The notes below the pieces were generated by a model. The model did not search any database and was not told the origin of the DNA. It saw only the letters and a list, made by a program, of their open reading frames with translations. A program made the position numbers and the translations under genes. Positions 1-9,800 of a DNA stretch of 64,000 bases are shown piece by piece. The stretch spans positions 1 to 64,000 of the forward strand of contig NZ_JBHRSK010000016.1 of NCBI RefSeq assembly GCF_042643245.1, given 5' to 3'. The stretch's first letter is position 1. Every line of letters begins with the position of its first letter. The stretch is from Acidimangrovimonas pyrenivorans. Lineage in GTDB: Bacteria > Pseudomonadota > Alphaproteobacteria > Rhodobacterales > Rhodobacteraceae.

Positions 1-1
1 C

Positions 2-70
2 CCGACGCTGACCAATGTCAACGATTTCCGCGCCATCCTCGTCGTCAAGGAGCCATCGGAAGAAGCCTAG
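2..70 (+). CDS. 3' end of an unidentified gene
   Basis: Only the last 22 codons lie in the window, ending ILVVKEPSEEA and a TAG at 68-70. The reading frame is open to the left edge. The stop overlaps by two bases the stop codon (67-69) of the convergent aminopeptidase gene. The tail is too short to identify; I do not recognise the family. Confidence 0.5.
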   Translation, partial: PTLTNVNDFRAILVVKEPSEEA

Positions 71-1308
71 GCCCATTCCCCCTTGCGGAACACCGGCACC
101 CGGCTGCCGTCTTCGCGGATACCGTCGATATCGGTTTCGGCCGAGCCGATCATCCAGTCGATATGGATGATGCTGGAATTGCCGCCCTGGGCCGCGATTT
201 GCTCGGGGCTGAGATCGGCGCCGCCGCGGAAACATTTCGAATAGCATTGGCCCAGCGCAATGTGGCAGGCGGCGTTCTCGTCGAACAGCGTGTTGTAGAA
301 CAGCAGCCCCGATTGCGAGATCGGCGAGCTGTGCGGCACCAGCGCCACCTCGCCCAGCCGGCGCGCACCCTCGTCGCTGTCGAGCACCTTCTGCAGCACC
401 GTCTCGCCCTTCGTCGCATGGGCCTCGACGATGCGGCCGGCCTCGAACCGCACCGCGATCTCCTCGATCAGCGTGCCCTGATGCGACAACGGCTTGGTCG
501 CCCGGACATGGCCCTCGACGCGCTGCGCGTGCGGGGTGGTGAAGACCTCCTCGGTCGGGATGTTGGGATTGCAGGTGACGCCGTTCTTCGCCGTCGAGGC
601 GCCGCCATGCCATTCGTGGCCGTCGGCCAGCCCCACCGTCAGGTCGGTGCCCGGCCCGGTGAAATGCAGCGCGGCGAACTGCTTGCCGTTGAGCCATTCG
701 GTGCGGGCCCGCAGATCGGCGTTATGGGCGCTCCAGGCAGCAACCGGGTCGTCGCCGTCGAGGCGCGAAGCGGCGAAGATCGCCTCGGCCAGCCGCGCCT
801 GCGCCTCGACCTCGGGCAAATCGGGGAAGACCCGGGCGGCCCAGGCGGCGCCGGGATAGGCGGCCAGGGTCCAGTTGATATCGAAGCCGGCGATCTTTTC
901 CAGCGCCGGACGATAGGCCAGCGAGGTCGCCTTGTTGGCCCGCGCCACCTTTTCCGGGTCCTCCCCCGCCAGCATCATCGGGTCCTCGCCGACGATCGCC
1001 ATCCGGGCGGTATTCTCGGAAAACGCCTCGGCCATGCCGCGATAGAGCCAGTCGGGCGCCTTGTCGAAACTGGCGTCGGGCGCATCGCGGAAACGGGCGC
1101 GGGCGATCTCGGCATCCGACAGGATCGGCGTCACCAGCCCGGCACCGGCGCGATAGGCATGGGCGGCGATGCGGCGGACGAACGGCAGCGCCTCGGCCGG
1201 GGCGGTGAGCAGCAGGTCCTGGCCCGGCTGCAGGTTGAGCCCGACCCGCACCGCGACGTCGGCCAGCCGGTCGAGGCGTTCGGGGGCGATGGGGGTGAGC
1301 TGGGTCAT
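67..1308 (-). CDS. M29-family aminopeptidase (AmpS/PepS type)
   Basis: Metal-dependent cytoplasmic aminopeptidase of family M29 (thermophilic aminopeptidase T type), which removes N-terminal residues from peptides. The protein is 413 aa, close to the family's usual 400-415 aa. Family landmarks are visible: the stretch HFTGPGTDLTVGL before the catalytic half, NIPTEEVFTTP (a glutamate metal ligand region), ATKGETVL, and a C-terminal run with VPHSSPISQSG and FDENAACHIALG that holds further metal ligands. The ATG at 1308 is chosen because AGGAG lies just upstream and the protein then begins MTQLTPIAPERLDRLADV; an upstream in-frame start would add a proline-rich, non-conserved leader. It is convergent with the gene at the left edge. 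Family assignment is firm; the in vivo substrate is unknown. Confidence 0.9.
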   Translation of the reverse strand: MTQLTPIAPERLDRLADVAVRVGLNLQPGQDLLLTAPAEALPFVRRIAAHAYRAGAGLVTPILSDAEIARARFRDAPDASFDKAPDWLYRGMAEAFSENTARMAIVGEDPMMLAGEDPEKVARANKATSLAYRPALEKIAGFDINWTLAAYPGAAWAARVFPDLPEVEAQARLAEAIFAASRLDGDDPVAAWSAHNADLRARTEWLNGKQFAALHFTGPGTDLTVGLADGHEWHGGASTAKNGVTCNPNIPTEEVFTTPHAQRVEGHVRATKPLSHQGTLIEEIAVRFEAGRIVEAHATKGETVLQKVLDSDEGARRLGEVALVPHSSPISQSGLLFYNTLFDENAACHIALGQCYSKCFRGGADLSPEQIAAQGGNSSIIHIDWMIGSAETDIDGIREDGSRVPVFRKGEWA

Positions 1309-1722
1309 GGCGCGTCTCCTGCGGATGGGGTTTGGCGGCAGATTAGGCGCTGGCGCGGCAGGGTCAACGCACCGGGGCGGTGGCGGTGGAAGCGTGCCTG
1401 TCGGCACTCCGTTGTCGGGCCGCTGCTCGCCCTGCGCGGTTTGCGCGCGCGGGGCGCGTCACGGGACGAAGCGAAGCCGAGCACGAATGCCCGCAAGGCA
1501 GACCGACACGGTTTGCTGGAATGCCCAACGGCAAGCGCGATGCGCAAAGGCACAAGGCGTTCCCTCGCGGCGGGCGTGAGCCCTGCCGCCACTGTGCCCT
1601 CGATGCGGCACTCCCACGGGCGGCGAAGGCCCCCCTTTCCTCGCGGGGCATGGCGGCTATATAGTGCGCCGGAATCTCTCAAAGCCCGCGGAGCCCGATA
1701 CGTGACGACTCTCGTCCCCTTC
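1309..1722. other. Intergenic region between aminopeptidase and clpS
   Basis: About 400 bases upstream of both divergent genes. I find no convincing gene here; reading frames on both strands give arginine-rich, non-family translations. A TATATA hexamer at 1658-1663, preceded by C, resembles the CTATAT type of -10 element of alphaproteobacteria and would be placed to transcribe clpS, but no good -35 sits at the right distance. Confidence 0.3.
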
Positions 1723-2049
1723 ATGATGACCGACCGCAAGGACGGCGACCGTGACGGCGAAGGTTCGGTGCTGACCGAGACCAAGACGCGCACCCAGCGC
1801 CCGCCGCTCTACAAGGTGCTGCTGCTGAACGACGATTACACGCCGATGGAATTCGTCGTCCATGTGCTCGAACGCTTCTTCGGCCTGTCCCATGCCCAGG
1901 CCTTCGAGATCATGTTGACCGTGCACAAGAAGGGGCTGGCCGTCGTCGGCGTGTTCTCCTTCGAGGTGGCCGAGACCAAGGTGGCGCAGGTGATGGACTT
2001 CGCCCGCCGCCACCAGCATCCGCTGCAATGCACGATGGAAAAGGAATAA
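1723..2049 (+). CDS. clpS: ATP-dependent Clp protease adaptor ClpS
   Basis: Adaptor that binds N-degron substrates and hands them to ClpA-ClpP for degradation in the cytoplasm. The 108-aa protein has a variable acidic N-terminal tail followed by the ClpS core: PPLYKVLLLNDDYTPMEFVV, then VLERFFGLSHAQAFEIM and VHKKGLAVVGVFSFEVAETK. The NDDYTPMEFV motif and the following helix form the N-degron pocket and ClpA contact surface in the family. The start is uncertain: ATG pairs at 1723 and 1726 have no clear ribosome site, whereas a GTG at 1702 is preceded by GGAG at 1690-1693 and would add seven residues. Identification is secure. Confidence 0.95.
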   Translation: MMTDRKDGDRDGEGSVLTETKTRTQRPPLYKVLLLNDDYTPMEFVVHVLERFFGLSHAQAFEIMLTVHKKGLAVVGVFSFEVAETKVAQVMDFARRHQHPLQCTMEKE

Positions 2050-2067
2050 GGCCCGCGCGGCCGTCTC

Positions 2068-3075
2068 ATGCGATCTGCCCGTCTTTCCCTCGCGCTGGAT
2101 ACCGGCGCCATCGTGCTGCCCGCGACCGGACCGATCGCGGTCTTCGGCCCGCGCGCGGGTGACGACCTGTCGGCCCTGCCCAAGGACCGGCTGGCCGTCG
2201 TCACCACCTTCCGCCCCGATTACGACGCCTTCGAACGCGCCGGCTACGCCGTGAGCACCGACCCCGCGGGGCCCTATGCCGCCGCGCTGGTCTGCCTGCC
2301 GCGGGCCCGGGCCGCGGCGCGGGCGCAGATCGCCGCCGCCGCCGCCCAGCTGCCCGAAGGCGCCCCGATCGTCGTCGACGGCCAGAAGACCGACGGGGTC
2401 GATGCCTGCCTCAAGGAGGTCCGCAAGCGGATCGAGGTCGGCGAGGCGGTGGCCAAGGCGCATGGCAAGCTCTTCGCCTTCGCCTCGCCCGGCGCAGCGG
2501 CGTTCGCGGACTGGGCCGCCCGGCCGCAGATACTGGAGGGCGGCTTCCAGACCCTGCCCGGCGTGTTCTCCGCCGACGGCATCGACAAGGGCTCGGCGCT
2601 GCTGGCCGGGGCGCTGCCGAGGAAACTGCCGCGCCGGATTGCCGATCTGGGCGCCGGCTGGGGCTACCTCGCCCGCGCCATCCTCGCCCGCGAGGGGGTC
2701 GAGGAGCTGCACCTGGTCGAGGCCGACAAGGCGGCACTGGACTGCGCGCGGGTCAATGTCACCGATCCGCGGGCGCGATTCCACTGGGCCGACGCGACCA
2801 CGTTCCGCCTGCCCGGCCCGGTCGACGCCGTCGTCACCAACCCGCCCTTCCACACCACGCGGGCGGCCGAACCGGCGCTTGGCACCGCCTTCCTGCGCAC
2901 CGCCGCCGCCATGCTGACCCCTTCGGGCGACCTGTGGCTGGTGGCCAACCGCCACCTGCCCTATGAACGCGACCTTGCCGAGATTTTCCGCGATGTGACC
3001 GAGATCGCCGGGAATTCCGGCTTCAAGGTGCTGCATGCCCACCGGCCGCTGCCACCCTCTCGTCCGCGCCGCTGA
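2068..3075 (+). CDS. Class I SAM-dependent methyltransferase, RsmC-like
   Basis: Probable guanine-N2 methyltransferase of small-subunit rRNA (RsmC/RlmG family, MTS domain). The 335-aa protein has the two-domain layout of that family: a divergent N-terminal half and a catalytic C-terminal half. SAM motif I (IADLGAGWGY) is at about residues 191-200, an acidic ribose-binding region (LHLVEAD) at about 215-220, and the substrate-base motif NPPFH at about 258-262, which is diagnostic for methylation of an exocyclic amino group. It begins 18 bases after the clpS stop on the same strand and could be co-transcribed with it. The exact target nucleotide (G1207 in E. coli RsmC) is inferred from family only. 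Confidence 0.85.
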   Translation: MRSARLSLALDTGAIVLPATGPIAVFGPRAGDDLSALPKDRLAVVTTFRPDYDAFERAGYAVSTDPAGPYAAALVCLPRARAAARAQIAAAAAQLPEGAPIVVDGQKTDGVDACLKEVRKRIEVGEAVAKAHGKLFAFASPGAAAFADWAARPQILEGGFQTLPGVFSADGIDKGSALLAGALPRKLPRRIADLGAGWGYLARAILAREGVEELHLVEADKAALDCARVNVTDPRARFHWADATTFRLPGPVDAVVTNPPFHTTRAAEPALGTAFLRTAAAMLTPSGDLWLVANRHLPYERDLAEIFRDVTEIAGNSGFKVLHAHRPLPPSRPRR

Positions 3076-3113
3076 CTTCGCCTAAGCTCTGACACGGGAA
3101 TCAGGAACGCTTC

Positions 3114-3959
3114 ATGTCCTTCTCCATTGCCGGAAAGACCGCCATCGTCACCGGGGCCGCCAACGGCATCGGCCTGTCGATCGCCCGCCACTTCGTCGAG
3201 AAAGGCGCGAACGTGATGTTCGCCGACATGGACGAGGGCCGGCTGGCCGACGAATTGGGCGATGCCGCCCGCGACGAGGGCCACGTGCGCATGTTCGGCG
3301 GCGACCTGCGCCAGAAGCTGACCATCGCCAACCTGCTCTCGGCCACGATCGACGCTTTCGACCGGGTCGACATCCTGGTCAATGCCAGCCGCCAGATGTT
3401 CGCCTCGGACCCGCTCTGCGCCGAGGATGACGGGGTCGAGACCCTGTTGCAGCAGAACCTGCTTACCAGCCTGCGGGTGTCGCAGATGGTCGCCCGGCGG
3501 ATGATCGCCCAGGCCGAGCGTGCGGCGCAGGAGGGCGGCCAGGGCGGCGGCCAGGGCGCGGCGGCCAATGGCGCCAGCCTCGGCTCGATCGTCAACATCT
3601 CGTCGATCGCGGCCCGGCGCACCCAGCCCGAGCTGCTGGCCTATTCGGTCAGCTGCGCCGCGCTCGACCAGATGACCCGCTCGCTCGCCGTGGCGCTGGC
3701 GCCCAAGCGGATCCGGGTCAACGCGCTGGCCTTCGGCAGCGTGATGAGCGCCAGCCTGAAGGACGCGCTGAAGGACCAGCCGAAGATCCGCAGCGAGATT
3801 CGCGAGCACACGCCGCTGGAGCGGATCGCCGCGCCGGGCGAGCTGTCGGATGCCGCCCAATTCCTGGCTTCGGACGCGGCCGGCTTCATGACCGGGCAGA
3901 TCCTGACCATCGACGGCGGCCGCAGCCTGCTCGACGCGGTCTGCGCCCCGGTGCACTAG
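3114..3959 (+). CDS. SDR-family protein with altered catalytic triad
   Basis: Classical short-chain dehydrogenase/reductase fold, 281 aa. The NAD(P)-binding TGxxxGIG motif (TGAANGIG) is at residues 13-20, and the conserved serine lies in VNISSIAA at about 163-164. The active-site YxxxK motif is changed: tyrosine 177 is present (AYSVSC), but position 181, normally the catalytic lysine, is cysteine. The NNAG motif is also weakened to VNAS at 89-92. A glycine/glutamine-rich insert (GGQGGGQG, residues 141-148) interrupts the helix before the catalytic strand. It follows the methyltransferase by 38 bases. It may be a non-canonical reductase, an inactive homologue or a binding protein; the substrate is unknown. 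Confidence 0.8.
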   Translation: MSFSIAGKTAIVTGAANGIGLSIARHFVEKGANVMFADMDEGRLADELGDAARDEGHVRMFGGDLRQKLTIANLLSATIDAFDRVDILVNASRQMFASDPLCAEDDGVETLLQQNLLTSLRVSQMVARRMIAQAERAAQEGGQGGGQGAAANGASLGSIVNISSIAARRTQPELLAYSVSCAALDQMTRSLAVALAPKRIRVNALAFGSVMSASLKDALKDQPKIRSEIREHTPLERIAAPGELSDAAQFLASDAAGFMTGQILTIDGGRSLLDAVCAPVH

Positions 3960-4073
3960 GACGGCTCCCACTCGGCAGAGCAAGCCGCGCCTGGAGCTTT
4001 GCCCGACAGGCAGAATTCATGCCCAAGTCCAGCTTCTCACGCCAGCTTCCCGGGCCGGCTTCCCGGGCCGCGG

Positions 4074-4496
4074 CTATTCCGGATAGCGCGCCTTGCAGGC
4101 CGCGATCTCGGCCTCGGCCCGGCGCTGCAGCTCCACCCGCTTGACCCTGAGCTGCTTGAGCTTGCGTTTCTCGGCGGCGATGTCGATCGCCCGCGGCCGG
4201 CGCACGGTATGGGTGAAATCCTCCAGGCACATCCGCGGCGGTGGTGGTGGCGGCGGCTTCACGCCCGGCTTGGGCGGCAGCGGCGGCGGCGGATAGTGGC
4301 AAGGCACCCAGCGGGTGAATGTCACCTGGTGCGGCACCATCCGGTAGCCGCGGTCGATATCGACCTGCAGCTGGTCGATCAGCCCGCTGACGACCCGCAA
4401 ATCGCGCGTCGCCCGGTCGATGCAGCGTTCCTGCGGCGTGCCGCAGGCCGCGAGGCCGACAGCAAGGACAAGCATCAGGGGCAGGACGGGGCGCAT
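4074..4496 (-). CDS. Small proline-rich putative lipoprotein
   Basis: Unidentified 140-aa protein. The start at 4496 gives a short charged N-terminus, a hydrophobic stretch and a lipobox LAAC (residues 15-18), so it is probably an acylated, membrane-anchored periplasmic protein; GGAG precedes this start. The middle carries two runs rich in proline (about seven prolines in the second), and the C-terminal third is highly charged with KRKLKQLRVKRVELQRR, likely helical or coiled coil. Cysteines outside the lipobox (in ERCID, VPCHY, RMCLED and IAACKA) could form disulfides. It is convergent with the SDR gene and divergent from hemF. No function is proposed. Confidence 0.65.
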   Translation of the reverse strand: MRPVLPLMLVLAVGLAACGTPQERCIDRATRDLRVVSGLIDQLQVDIDRGYRMVPHQVTFTRWVPCHYPPPPLPPKPGVKPPPPPPPRMCLEDFTHTVRRPRAIDIAAEKRKLKQLRVKRVELQRRAEAEIAACKARYPE

Positions 4497-4630
4497 CGCG
4501 ATCTCCGGATCGGGCCGCTTCAGGACAGGCCCGCAGGATAGACCCATCGTCGCAAATGCCAATTGCCATCTTGCGCCCGGCGCCGCGATCGGGTGGTGTG
4601 GCCCCGCCCCGCCGGCAGTAGGAGGACCCG

Positions 4631-5521
4631 ATGAGCACCGATTTCGACGAGCGCAAGGCCCGCGCCTCGGCCTGGTTCCGCGCGCTGCGCGACCAGATCG
4701 TGCAGGCCTTCGAGGATCTCGAGGACAGCCAGCAAACCGGCCCCTATGCCGCCCTGCCCCCGGGCCGGTTCGAGGTGACGCCGACCAAGCGCGCCTCTCA
4801 GGACGGTTCGGATGCCGGCGGCGGGTTGATGAGCGTGATGCGCGGCGGCCGCGTGTTCGAGAAGGTCGGGGTCAATGTCTCGACCGTCCACGGCACCCTC
4901 GGCGAGAAGGCGCAAAAGGCGATGGCGGCGCGCGGCGTGCCCGGCATGGACGAGGATCCGCGCTTCTGGGCCTCGGGCATCTCGCTGGTCGCCCACATGC
5001 AGAACCCGCACACGGCGGCGGTGCACATGAACACGCGGATGTTCTGGACCCCGGGCGCCTGGTGGTTCGGCGGCGGCGCCGACCTCAATCCCTGCATCGA
5101 ATATGCCGAGGACACCGCCTTCTTCCACGGCGTGCTCAAGGAACATTGCGACCGCCACAACACCGAGTATTACCCCGGCTTCAAGGCCTGGGCCGACGAA
5201 TACTTCTACATCCCGCACCGCCACCGGGCGCGCGGCGTCGGCGGCATCTTCTTCGACGACCACAACACCGGCGACTGGGAGGCCGATTTCGCCTTCACCC
5301 AGGATGTCGGCCGCGCCTTCCTGCCCGCCTTCCTCGGCGTCACCGAACGCCGCCGCGATACCGGCTGGACCGAGGCCGACCGCGAGACCCAGCTGGTCCA
5401 TCGCGGCCTCTATGCCGAATACAACCTGGTCTACGACCGCGGCACCAAGTTCGGGCTGGAAACCGGCCACGACGCCAATGCCGTGCTGATGAGCCTGCCG
5501 CCGATCGCCAAGTGGCCGTGA
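4631..5521 (+). CDS. hemF: Oxygen-dependent coproporphyrinogen III oxidase
   Basis: Catalyses the oxygen-dependent decarboxylation of coproporphyrinogen III to protoporphyrinogen IX in haem and bacteriochlorophyll precursor synthesis, in the cytoplasm. The 296-aa length is typical. Family signatures are present in order: GGGLMSVMRGGRVFEKVGVN, VHMNTRMFWTPGAWWFGGG, YYPGFKAWADEYFYIPHR, GVGGIFFDDHN and, near the end, LVYDRGTKFGLETG. A good ribosome site (AGGAGG at 4620-4625) precedes the ATG. The 3' side carries a terminator-like repeat, though that repeat is oriented to serve the opposing gene. The aerobic hemF form suggests haem synthesis under oxygen. Confidence 0.97.
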   Translation: MSTDFDERKARASAWFRALRDQIVQAFEDLEDSQQTGPYAALPPGRFEVTPTKRASQDGSDAGGGLMSVMRGGRVFEKVGVNVSTVHGTLGEKAQKAMAARGVPGMDEDPRFWASGISLVAHMQNPHTAAVHMNTRMFWTPGAWWFGGGADLNPCIEYAEDTAFFHGVLKEHCDRHNTEYYPGFKAWADEYFYIPHRHRARGVGGIFFDDHNTGDWEADFAFTQDVGRAFLPAFLGVTERRRDTGWTEADRETQLVHRGLYAEYNLVYDRGTKFGLETGHDANAVLMSLPPIAKWP

Positions 5522-5550
5522 GGCACTGGCGAACACAGCTCCGCCGCCCT

Positions 5551-5636
5551 TTCATCTTCACGAAAATATCCCGGGGGGAGCCATTGGCTGCGCCATCGGT
5601 TCGAGCAGCCAATGGCGACGGGCAGCGCCCCCGGCT
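5551..5636 (-). repeat. 3'-end palindromic repeat, copy 1
   Basis: Copy of a dispersed terminator-like element. Read on the minus strand it begins 25 bases after the stop of the C45 acyltransferase gene: a degenerate GGGGGCGCTGCCC-type stem, a nested 12-bp perfect stem (5580-5591 pairing with 5605-5616), then CCCCCCGGGATATTTTCG followed by an AAGATGAAA-like tail. The ending matches copies at 6751-6800 and 12744-12806. Confidence 0.6.
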
Positions 5637-5660
5637 CTGACCGTGACACGGCCCCCCAAT

Positions 5661-6689
5661 TCAGACGCGTGTCAAAGCCAGTTCCCCGCCCGTGACGGAT
5701 ACCCGAAAGGCCGGCGCCGGATCGCCCGGCACATGCACCGTGCCATGCACCCCGGCCCCGATCTCGAACCGGGCGGTGGCGATGGTATTCTCGTCGTCGG
5801 GATCATCTTCCGCCCGGCGCAGGATCGGCAGGCCGGGGCCGGCATGGTCGGCCAGGATCGCCAGTGGCGCAGCGCCGACCAGCGCATCGGCCCGCGCCTG
5901 CCGGTCGCGTGACGACTCGGTAACCTGCTGCGCCACCCCCGCCATCGCCGGGTGGATCAGGTGGTTGGCATGGGCCTCGGCCGCCGCGATCTCGCGCACC
6001 GAAACCCCGTCGCCGCAGAACTCGACGCTGAGCAGCCGCGGATTGCCGGCCTGCGCCAGCGCGTAATGGAAGCCGCCCGCCCGCGGCGTCTCGCGCAGCA
6101 GCGCCACCGCCTCGTCCAGCGAGGTGCAGGCCAGCACCGCCCGCCCCAGCACCATCCGCGGCAGCCCGGCGCCGGCGCGGGTGGCGCGGATGTTGTTGAC
6201 CGTCATCGCCAGCCCGGCGGCATTGACCGCGAAGGTATGTCCGGGGATCGAGCCGGGATAGACGAAGGAGACGAAGCCGGTGGCCCCCTTCGGTCGCGCC
6301 TCGACGAGGCCGCAATGCGGGGCGAGCAGCGGCAACCCGTCCTCGTTATGGGCCAGCACGGCCGGGCTGCCCGGCACCATCACCGAGGTGCAGCCATCCG
6401 GCGCGCCGGCCCAGATGTCGCCGCGACAGTTCCAGGCGAAGACCTCGGCCAGCGGCAGCTCCAGCCCCTCGGCCAGCCCCTCGATCTCGTCCCAGATCTC
6501 CGGGAAGTCCGCCCGCACCCGCGCCGCCATGGCGGTGACGAAATCGCTGTCCGCCTCGGCGACGACCCCCTGCCACGCCGGCGCACGACACAGCTTGCCT
6601 TGCACTGCCTGCCGGCCGAAGCGGCCGAGGGCAAAGCCGATCTCGCGGGCGGTGCCGGTGGCTGCAAACTGGGTCAGGAAGTCGGACAT
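5661..6689 (-). CDS. C45-family autoproteolytic acyltransferase/hydrolase
   Basis: N-terminal nucleophile hydrolase related to acyl-CoA:6-aminopenicillanic acid acyltransferase (peptidase family C45). These are made as precursors that self-cleave before a cysteine, which then becomes the N-terminal nucleophile. Here the predicted site is PDG|CTSVMV with Cys at about residue 100; the downstream VLAHNEDG, FVYPGSIPGHTFAVNAAGLAM and HYALAQAGNPRLLSVEF stretches match the family. The 342-aa length is normal. I start at 6689 (MSDFL) because AAAGG lies 7 bases upstream; an ATG at 6704 is possible. No signal peptide is seen. Amide-bond acyl transfer or hydrolysis is inferred; the substrate is unknown. 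Confidence 0.8.
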   Translation of the reverse strand: MSDFLTQFAATGTAREIGFALGRFGRQAVQGKLCRAPAWQGVVAEADSDFVTAMAARVRADFPEIWDEIEGLAEGLELPLAEVFAWNCRGDIWAGAPDGCTSVMVPGSPAVLAHNEDGLPLLAPHCGLVEARPKGATGFVSFVYPGSIPGHTFAVNAAGLAMTVNNIRATRAGAGLPRMVLGRAVLACTSLDEAVALLRETPRAGGFHYALAQAGNPRLLSVEFCGDGVSVREIAAAEAHANHLIHPAMAGVAQQVTESSRDRQARADALVGAAPLAILADHAGPGLPILRRAEDDPDDENTIATARFEIGAGVHGTVHVPGDPAPAFRVSVTGGELALTRV

Positions 6690-6750
6690 CGCGGCGCCTT
6701 TCATTGGTCGCCCCGATCAAGCCCGGATGGGCAAGATGCCGCAACCCCTA

Positions 6751-6800
6751 TTCTTTCTGCTCGCAAATATCCCGGGGGTCCGGGGGCAGCGCCCCCGGCT
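6751..6800 (-). terminator. 3'-end palindromic repeat, copy 2 (RND operon terminator candidate)
   Basis: Begins five bases beyond the stop of the first RND pump gene on the minus strand. An 8-bp GC stem (6780-6787 with 6791-6798, loop of three) is followed by CCCGGGATATTTGCGAGCAG. The position immediately 3' of the operon, and the shared sequence with copies 1 and 3, suggest a transcription terminator or 3'-end processing element. It lacks a classical long U-tract. Confidence 0.6.
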
Positions 6801-6804
6801 TCCC

Positions 6805-9800
6805 TCACAGCCGCCGCACCCGGAACACCGCCAGGTAGAGCGCCGGCACGAAGACCAGGGTGATGACCGTCCCTGCGATGATGCCGCCCATCATCGCGTA
6901 GGCCATCGGCCCCCAGAAGATCTGGCGCGAGATCGGGATCAGGGCGAGGCTGGCGGCGGCGGCGGTCAGCAGGATCGGCCGGGCCCGGCTGTCCGAGGCG
7001 TTGAAGACCGCGTCCCAGGCCGACTGGCCGCCCTCGCGCAGGGCCTCGATCTCGCAGACCAGGATGATCGAGTTGCGGATCAGGATGCCGACCAGCGCCA
7101 GCACGCCGAGGATGGCGACGAAACCCAGCGGCGCGCCCGAGGGCAGCAGCGCCGCGACGACGCCGATCAGCCCCAGCGGCGCGACGCAGAGCACGACGAG
7201 GCTGCGGCGGAAGCCCTGCATCTGCATCATCACCAGCGTCACCATGATCAGCAGCATCAGCGGCACGACGGCGGCGATCGGCGCCTGGCTCTTGGCGCTC
7301 GATTCCACCGTGCCGCCGACCACGACCTTGTAGCCCGGCGGCAGCGCGGCATCGAAACTGGCGATCTTGCCGGCAAGCGCGTCGACGATGGTCGCCGGCT
7401 GGTCCTTGCTGGCAATCGCCGCCTTGACGGTGATCGTCGGCATCCGGTCGCGCTGGTGGATCACCGGCTGTTCGGTCTCGAAGCGGAAGACCGCGACCGA
7501 GGAGAGCGGGATCGCCGCCCCGCCGGCGCCGGCAAGCTGCAGGTTGTAGAGCGCCTCGACCGAGCTGCGCGCCGCCTTGTCGCCGCGGGCGACGATATTG
7601 ACCAGATAGGTGCCGTCGCGCAGCTGCGTCACCGCCTGGCCGTCATAGATGGTGTTCAGCGCCGAGGCGATATCGCGCGAGGTCAGGCCGAGCTGGCGCG
7701 CCTTGTCCTGGACGATGTCGACGCGGACGACGCGGGCGGGCTCGTTCCAGTCCATGACGATATTGGTCAGTCGTTTGTCGGTCGCCACCAGCGCCGCCAG
7801 GTCGCGGGCCTTGTCGCGCAGCTTGGCGATGTCGGGGCCGCTGATGCGGTATTGGACCGGGCGGCCGACCGGCGGACCGATCTCCAAGAGCTTGATGAAC
7901 ATGTCGACGCCGGGGAACTGGGTCTCGGCGACCTTCTGCAGCCGGATGCGCAGCGCGTTGCGGGCCGCGACGCCCGGGGTCTGGATGACGATCTGGCCCA
8001 TGTTCGGCGCCGGGGTCTGGACGTCGTAGGACAACAGGAAGCGCGGCGCGCCGCGGCCGACATAGGAGGACCAGAACAGCACGTTCTTGTCACCCTTCAG
8101 ATAGCTCTCGAAGCGGTCCATCTCGGCCCGGGTCGCCTCGATCGAGGCGTTCTGCGGCAGGGTGACGTCGACGATCAGCTCGGGCCGGTCGGAGGAGGGA
8201 AAGAACTGCTGCTCGACGAATCTCATGCCGAAGACCGAGAGGCCGAAGACGGCCAGGGTCAGCGCGATGGTCGCCCAGCGGAAGCGCATCGCGAGGCGCA
8301 GGACGGCGTGGTACATCCGCCGGGCGCGGCCCGGTTCGGTACTGTGATGCTTCATCGTTCGCGGCAGCAGCGTCACCCCGATCAGCGGCGCGAACAGCAC
8401 CGCGACGATCCACGAAATCAAGAGCGACACGGCGATGACGACGAAGAGCGAGAAGGTGAACTCGCCCGCCGCCGAGTTGTTCAGCCCGATCGGGATGAAG
8501 CCGGTGACGGTGACCAGCGTGCCCGACAGCATCGGGAAGGCGATCGAGGTCCAGGCGTAGGAGGCCGCCCGGGTCAACCCGTCGCCGCGTTCGAGCCGGC
8601 TGATCATCGTCTCGATGGCGATCATCGCGTCGTCGACCAGAAGGCCCAGCGCGATGATCAGAGCCCCGAGCGAGATCCGCTGCAGGGTGAAGCCGGTATA
8701 TTGCATGATGACGAAGGTAATCGCGAGGACCAGCGGGATGGTCAGCGTCACCACCAGCCCGGCGCGCAGGCCGAGGCTGATGAAGCTGACCGCCAGCACG
8801 ATCACCACCGCCTCCATCAGCGCGCGCAGGAAGTGGCCCACCGCCTCGTCGACGACATGGGGCTGGTCGGCGACCTGGTGGATCGAGATGCCGATCGGCA
8901 GCTTGGCCTTGGCCCTCGCCATCACCTTGGTCAGCTCCTCGCCGAACTTGATGATGTTGGCGCCCTTGCGCATCCCCACCGACAGCCCGATCGCCGGCTG
9001 GCCGTCATAGCGGAACAGCTCGGAGGGCGGGTCTTCGTAGCCGCGCTTGATGTCGGCGACGTCGGAGAGGCGGAAGAAGCGGTCGCCGACGCGCAGGTTG
9101 ACGTCGCGCAGGCTCTGCGCGCCCGAGAACTGGCCGCCGATCCGCACCAGCACCCGCTCCGGCCCGGCGTCGATCTCGCCCGAGGGCAGGATCGCGTTCT
9201 GCGCCGCCAGGGTCGCCAGAACCTGCTGCCGGTTCAGCCCCAGCGCCGCCAGCTTGCGGGTCGAGAATTCCAGATAGACCCGCTCGTCCCTGGTGCCGAA
9301 GATCTCGACCTTGCCGGCATCAGGCAGCGCCTGCACCTCGCGCCGGACCTCCTCGACATGGTCGCGCAGCTCGCGCGGGGTGAAGCCGTCCGAGGTGAAG
9401 GCGTAGATGTTGCCGAAGACGTCGCCGAAATTGTCGTTGAACTGGAAGCCGGCGAATTCCGACGGGAAATCGGGCCGGATATCGGCCATCATGTTGCGCA
9501 CCCGCTGCCAGATCCGCGGCAGGTCGCGCGCCTTGGTCGTGGGCAGCAGGTTGACGTAGACGATGGATTGCCCCGGCCGGGTGACCGAGCGGGTGAAGTC
9601 GAGCGAATCCAGATCCTCGAGCTTCTTCTCGATCCGGTCGGTGACCTGGCTCAGCGTGTCCTCGATCGAGGCGCCGGGCAGCGCCGCCGAGATGATCATC
9701 GTCTTGATGGCGAAGTTCGGGTCTTCCTCGCGGCCGATTGTGACATAGGACATCACCCCGGCGACCAGGCTGACGATCATCAGGAACCAGACGAAGGAAC

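Noticed and set aside
163..1701. Plus-strand frame running into clpS
   Set aside because: The part before clpS is antisense to the aminopeptidase and intergenic DNA; only the last 108 codons match ClpS.
1305..1793. Minus-strand frame in the aminopeptidase-clpS gap
   Set aside because: Arg/Ser/Ala-rich, overlaps the clpS start region antisense, no ribosome site and no recognisable domain.
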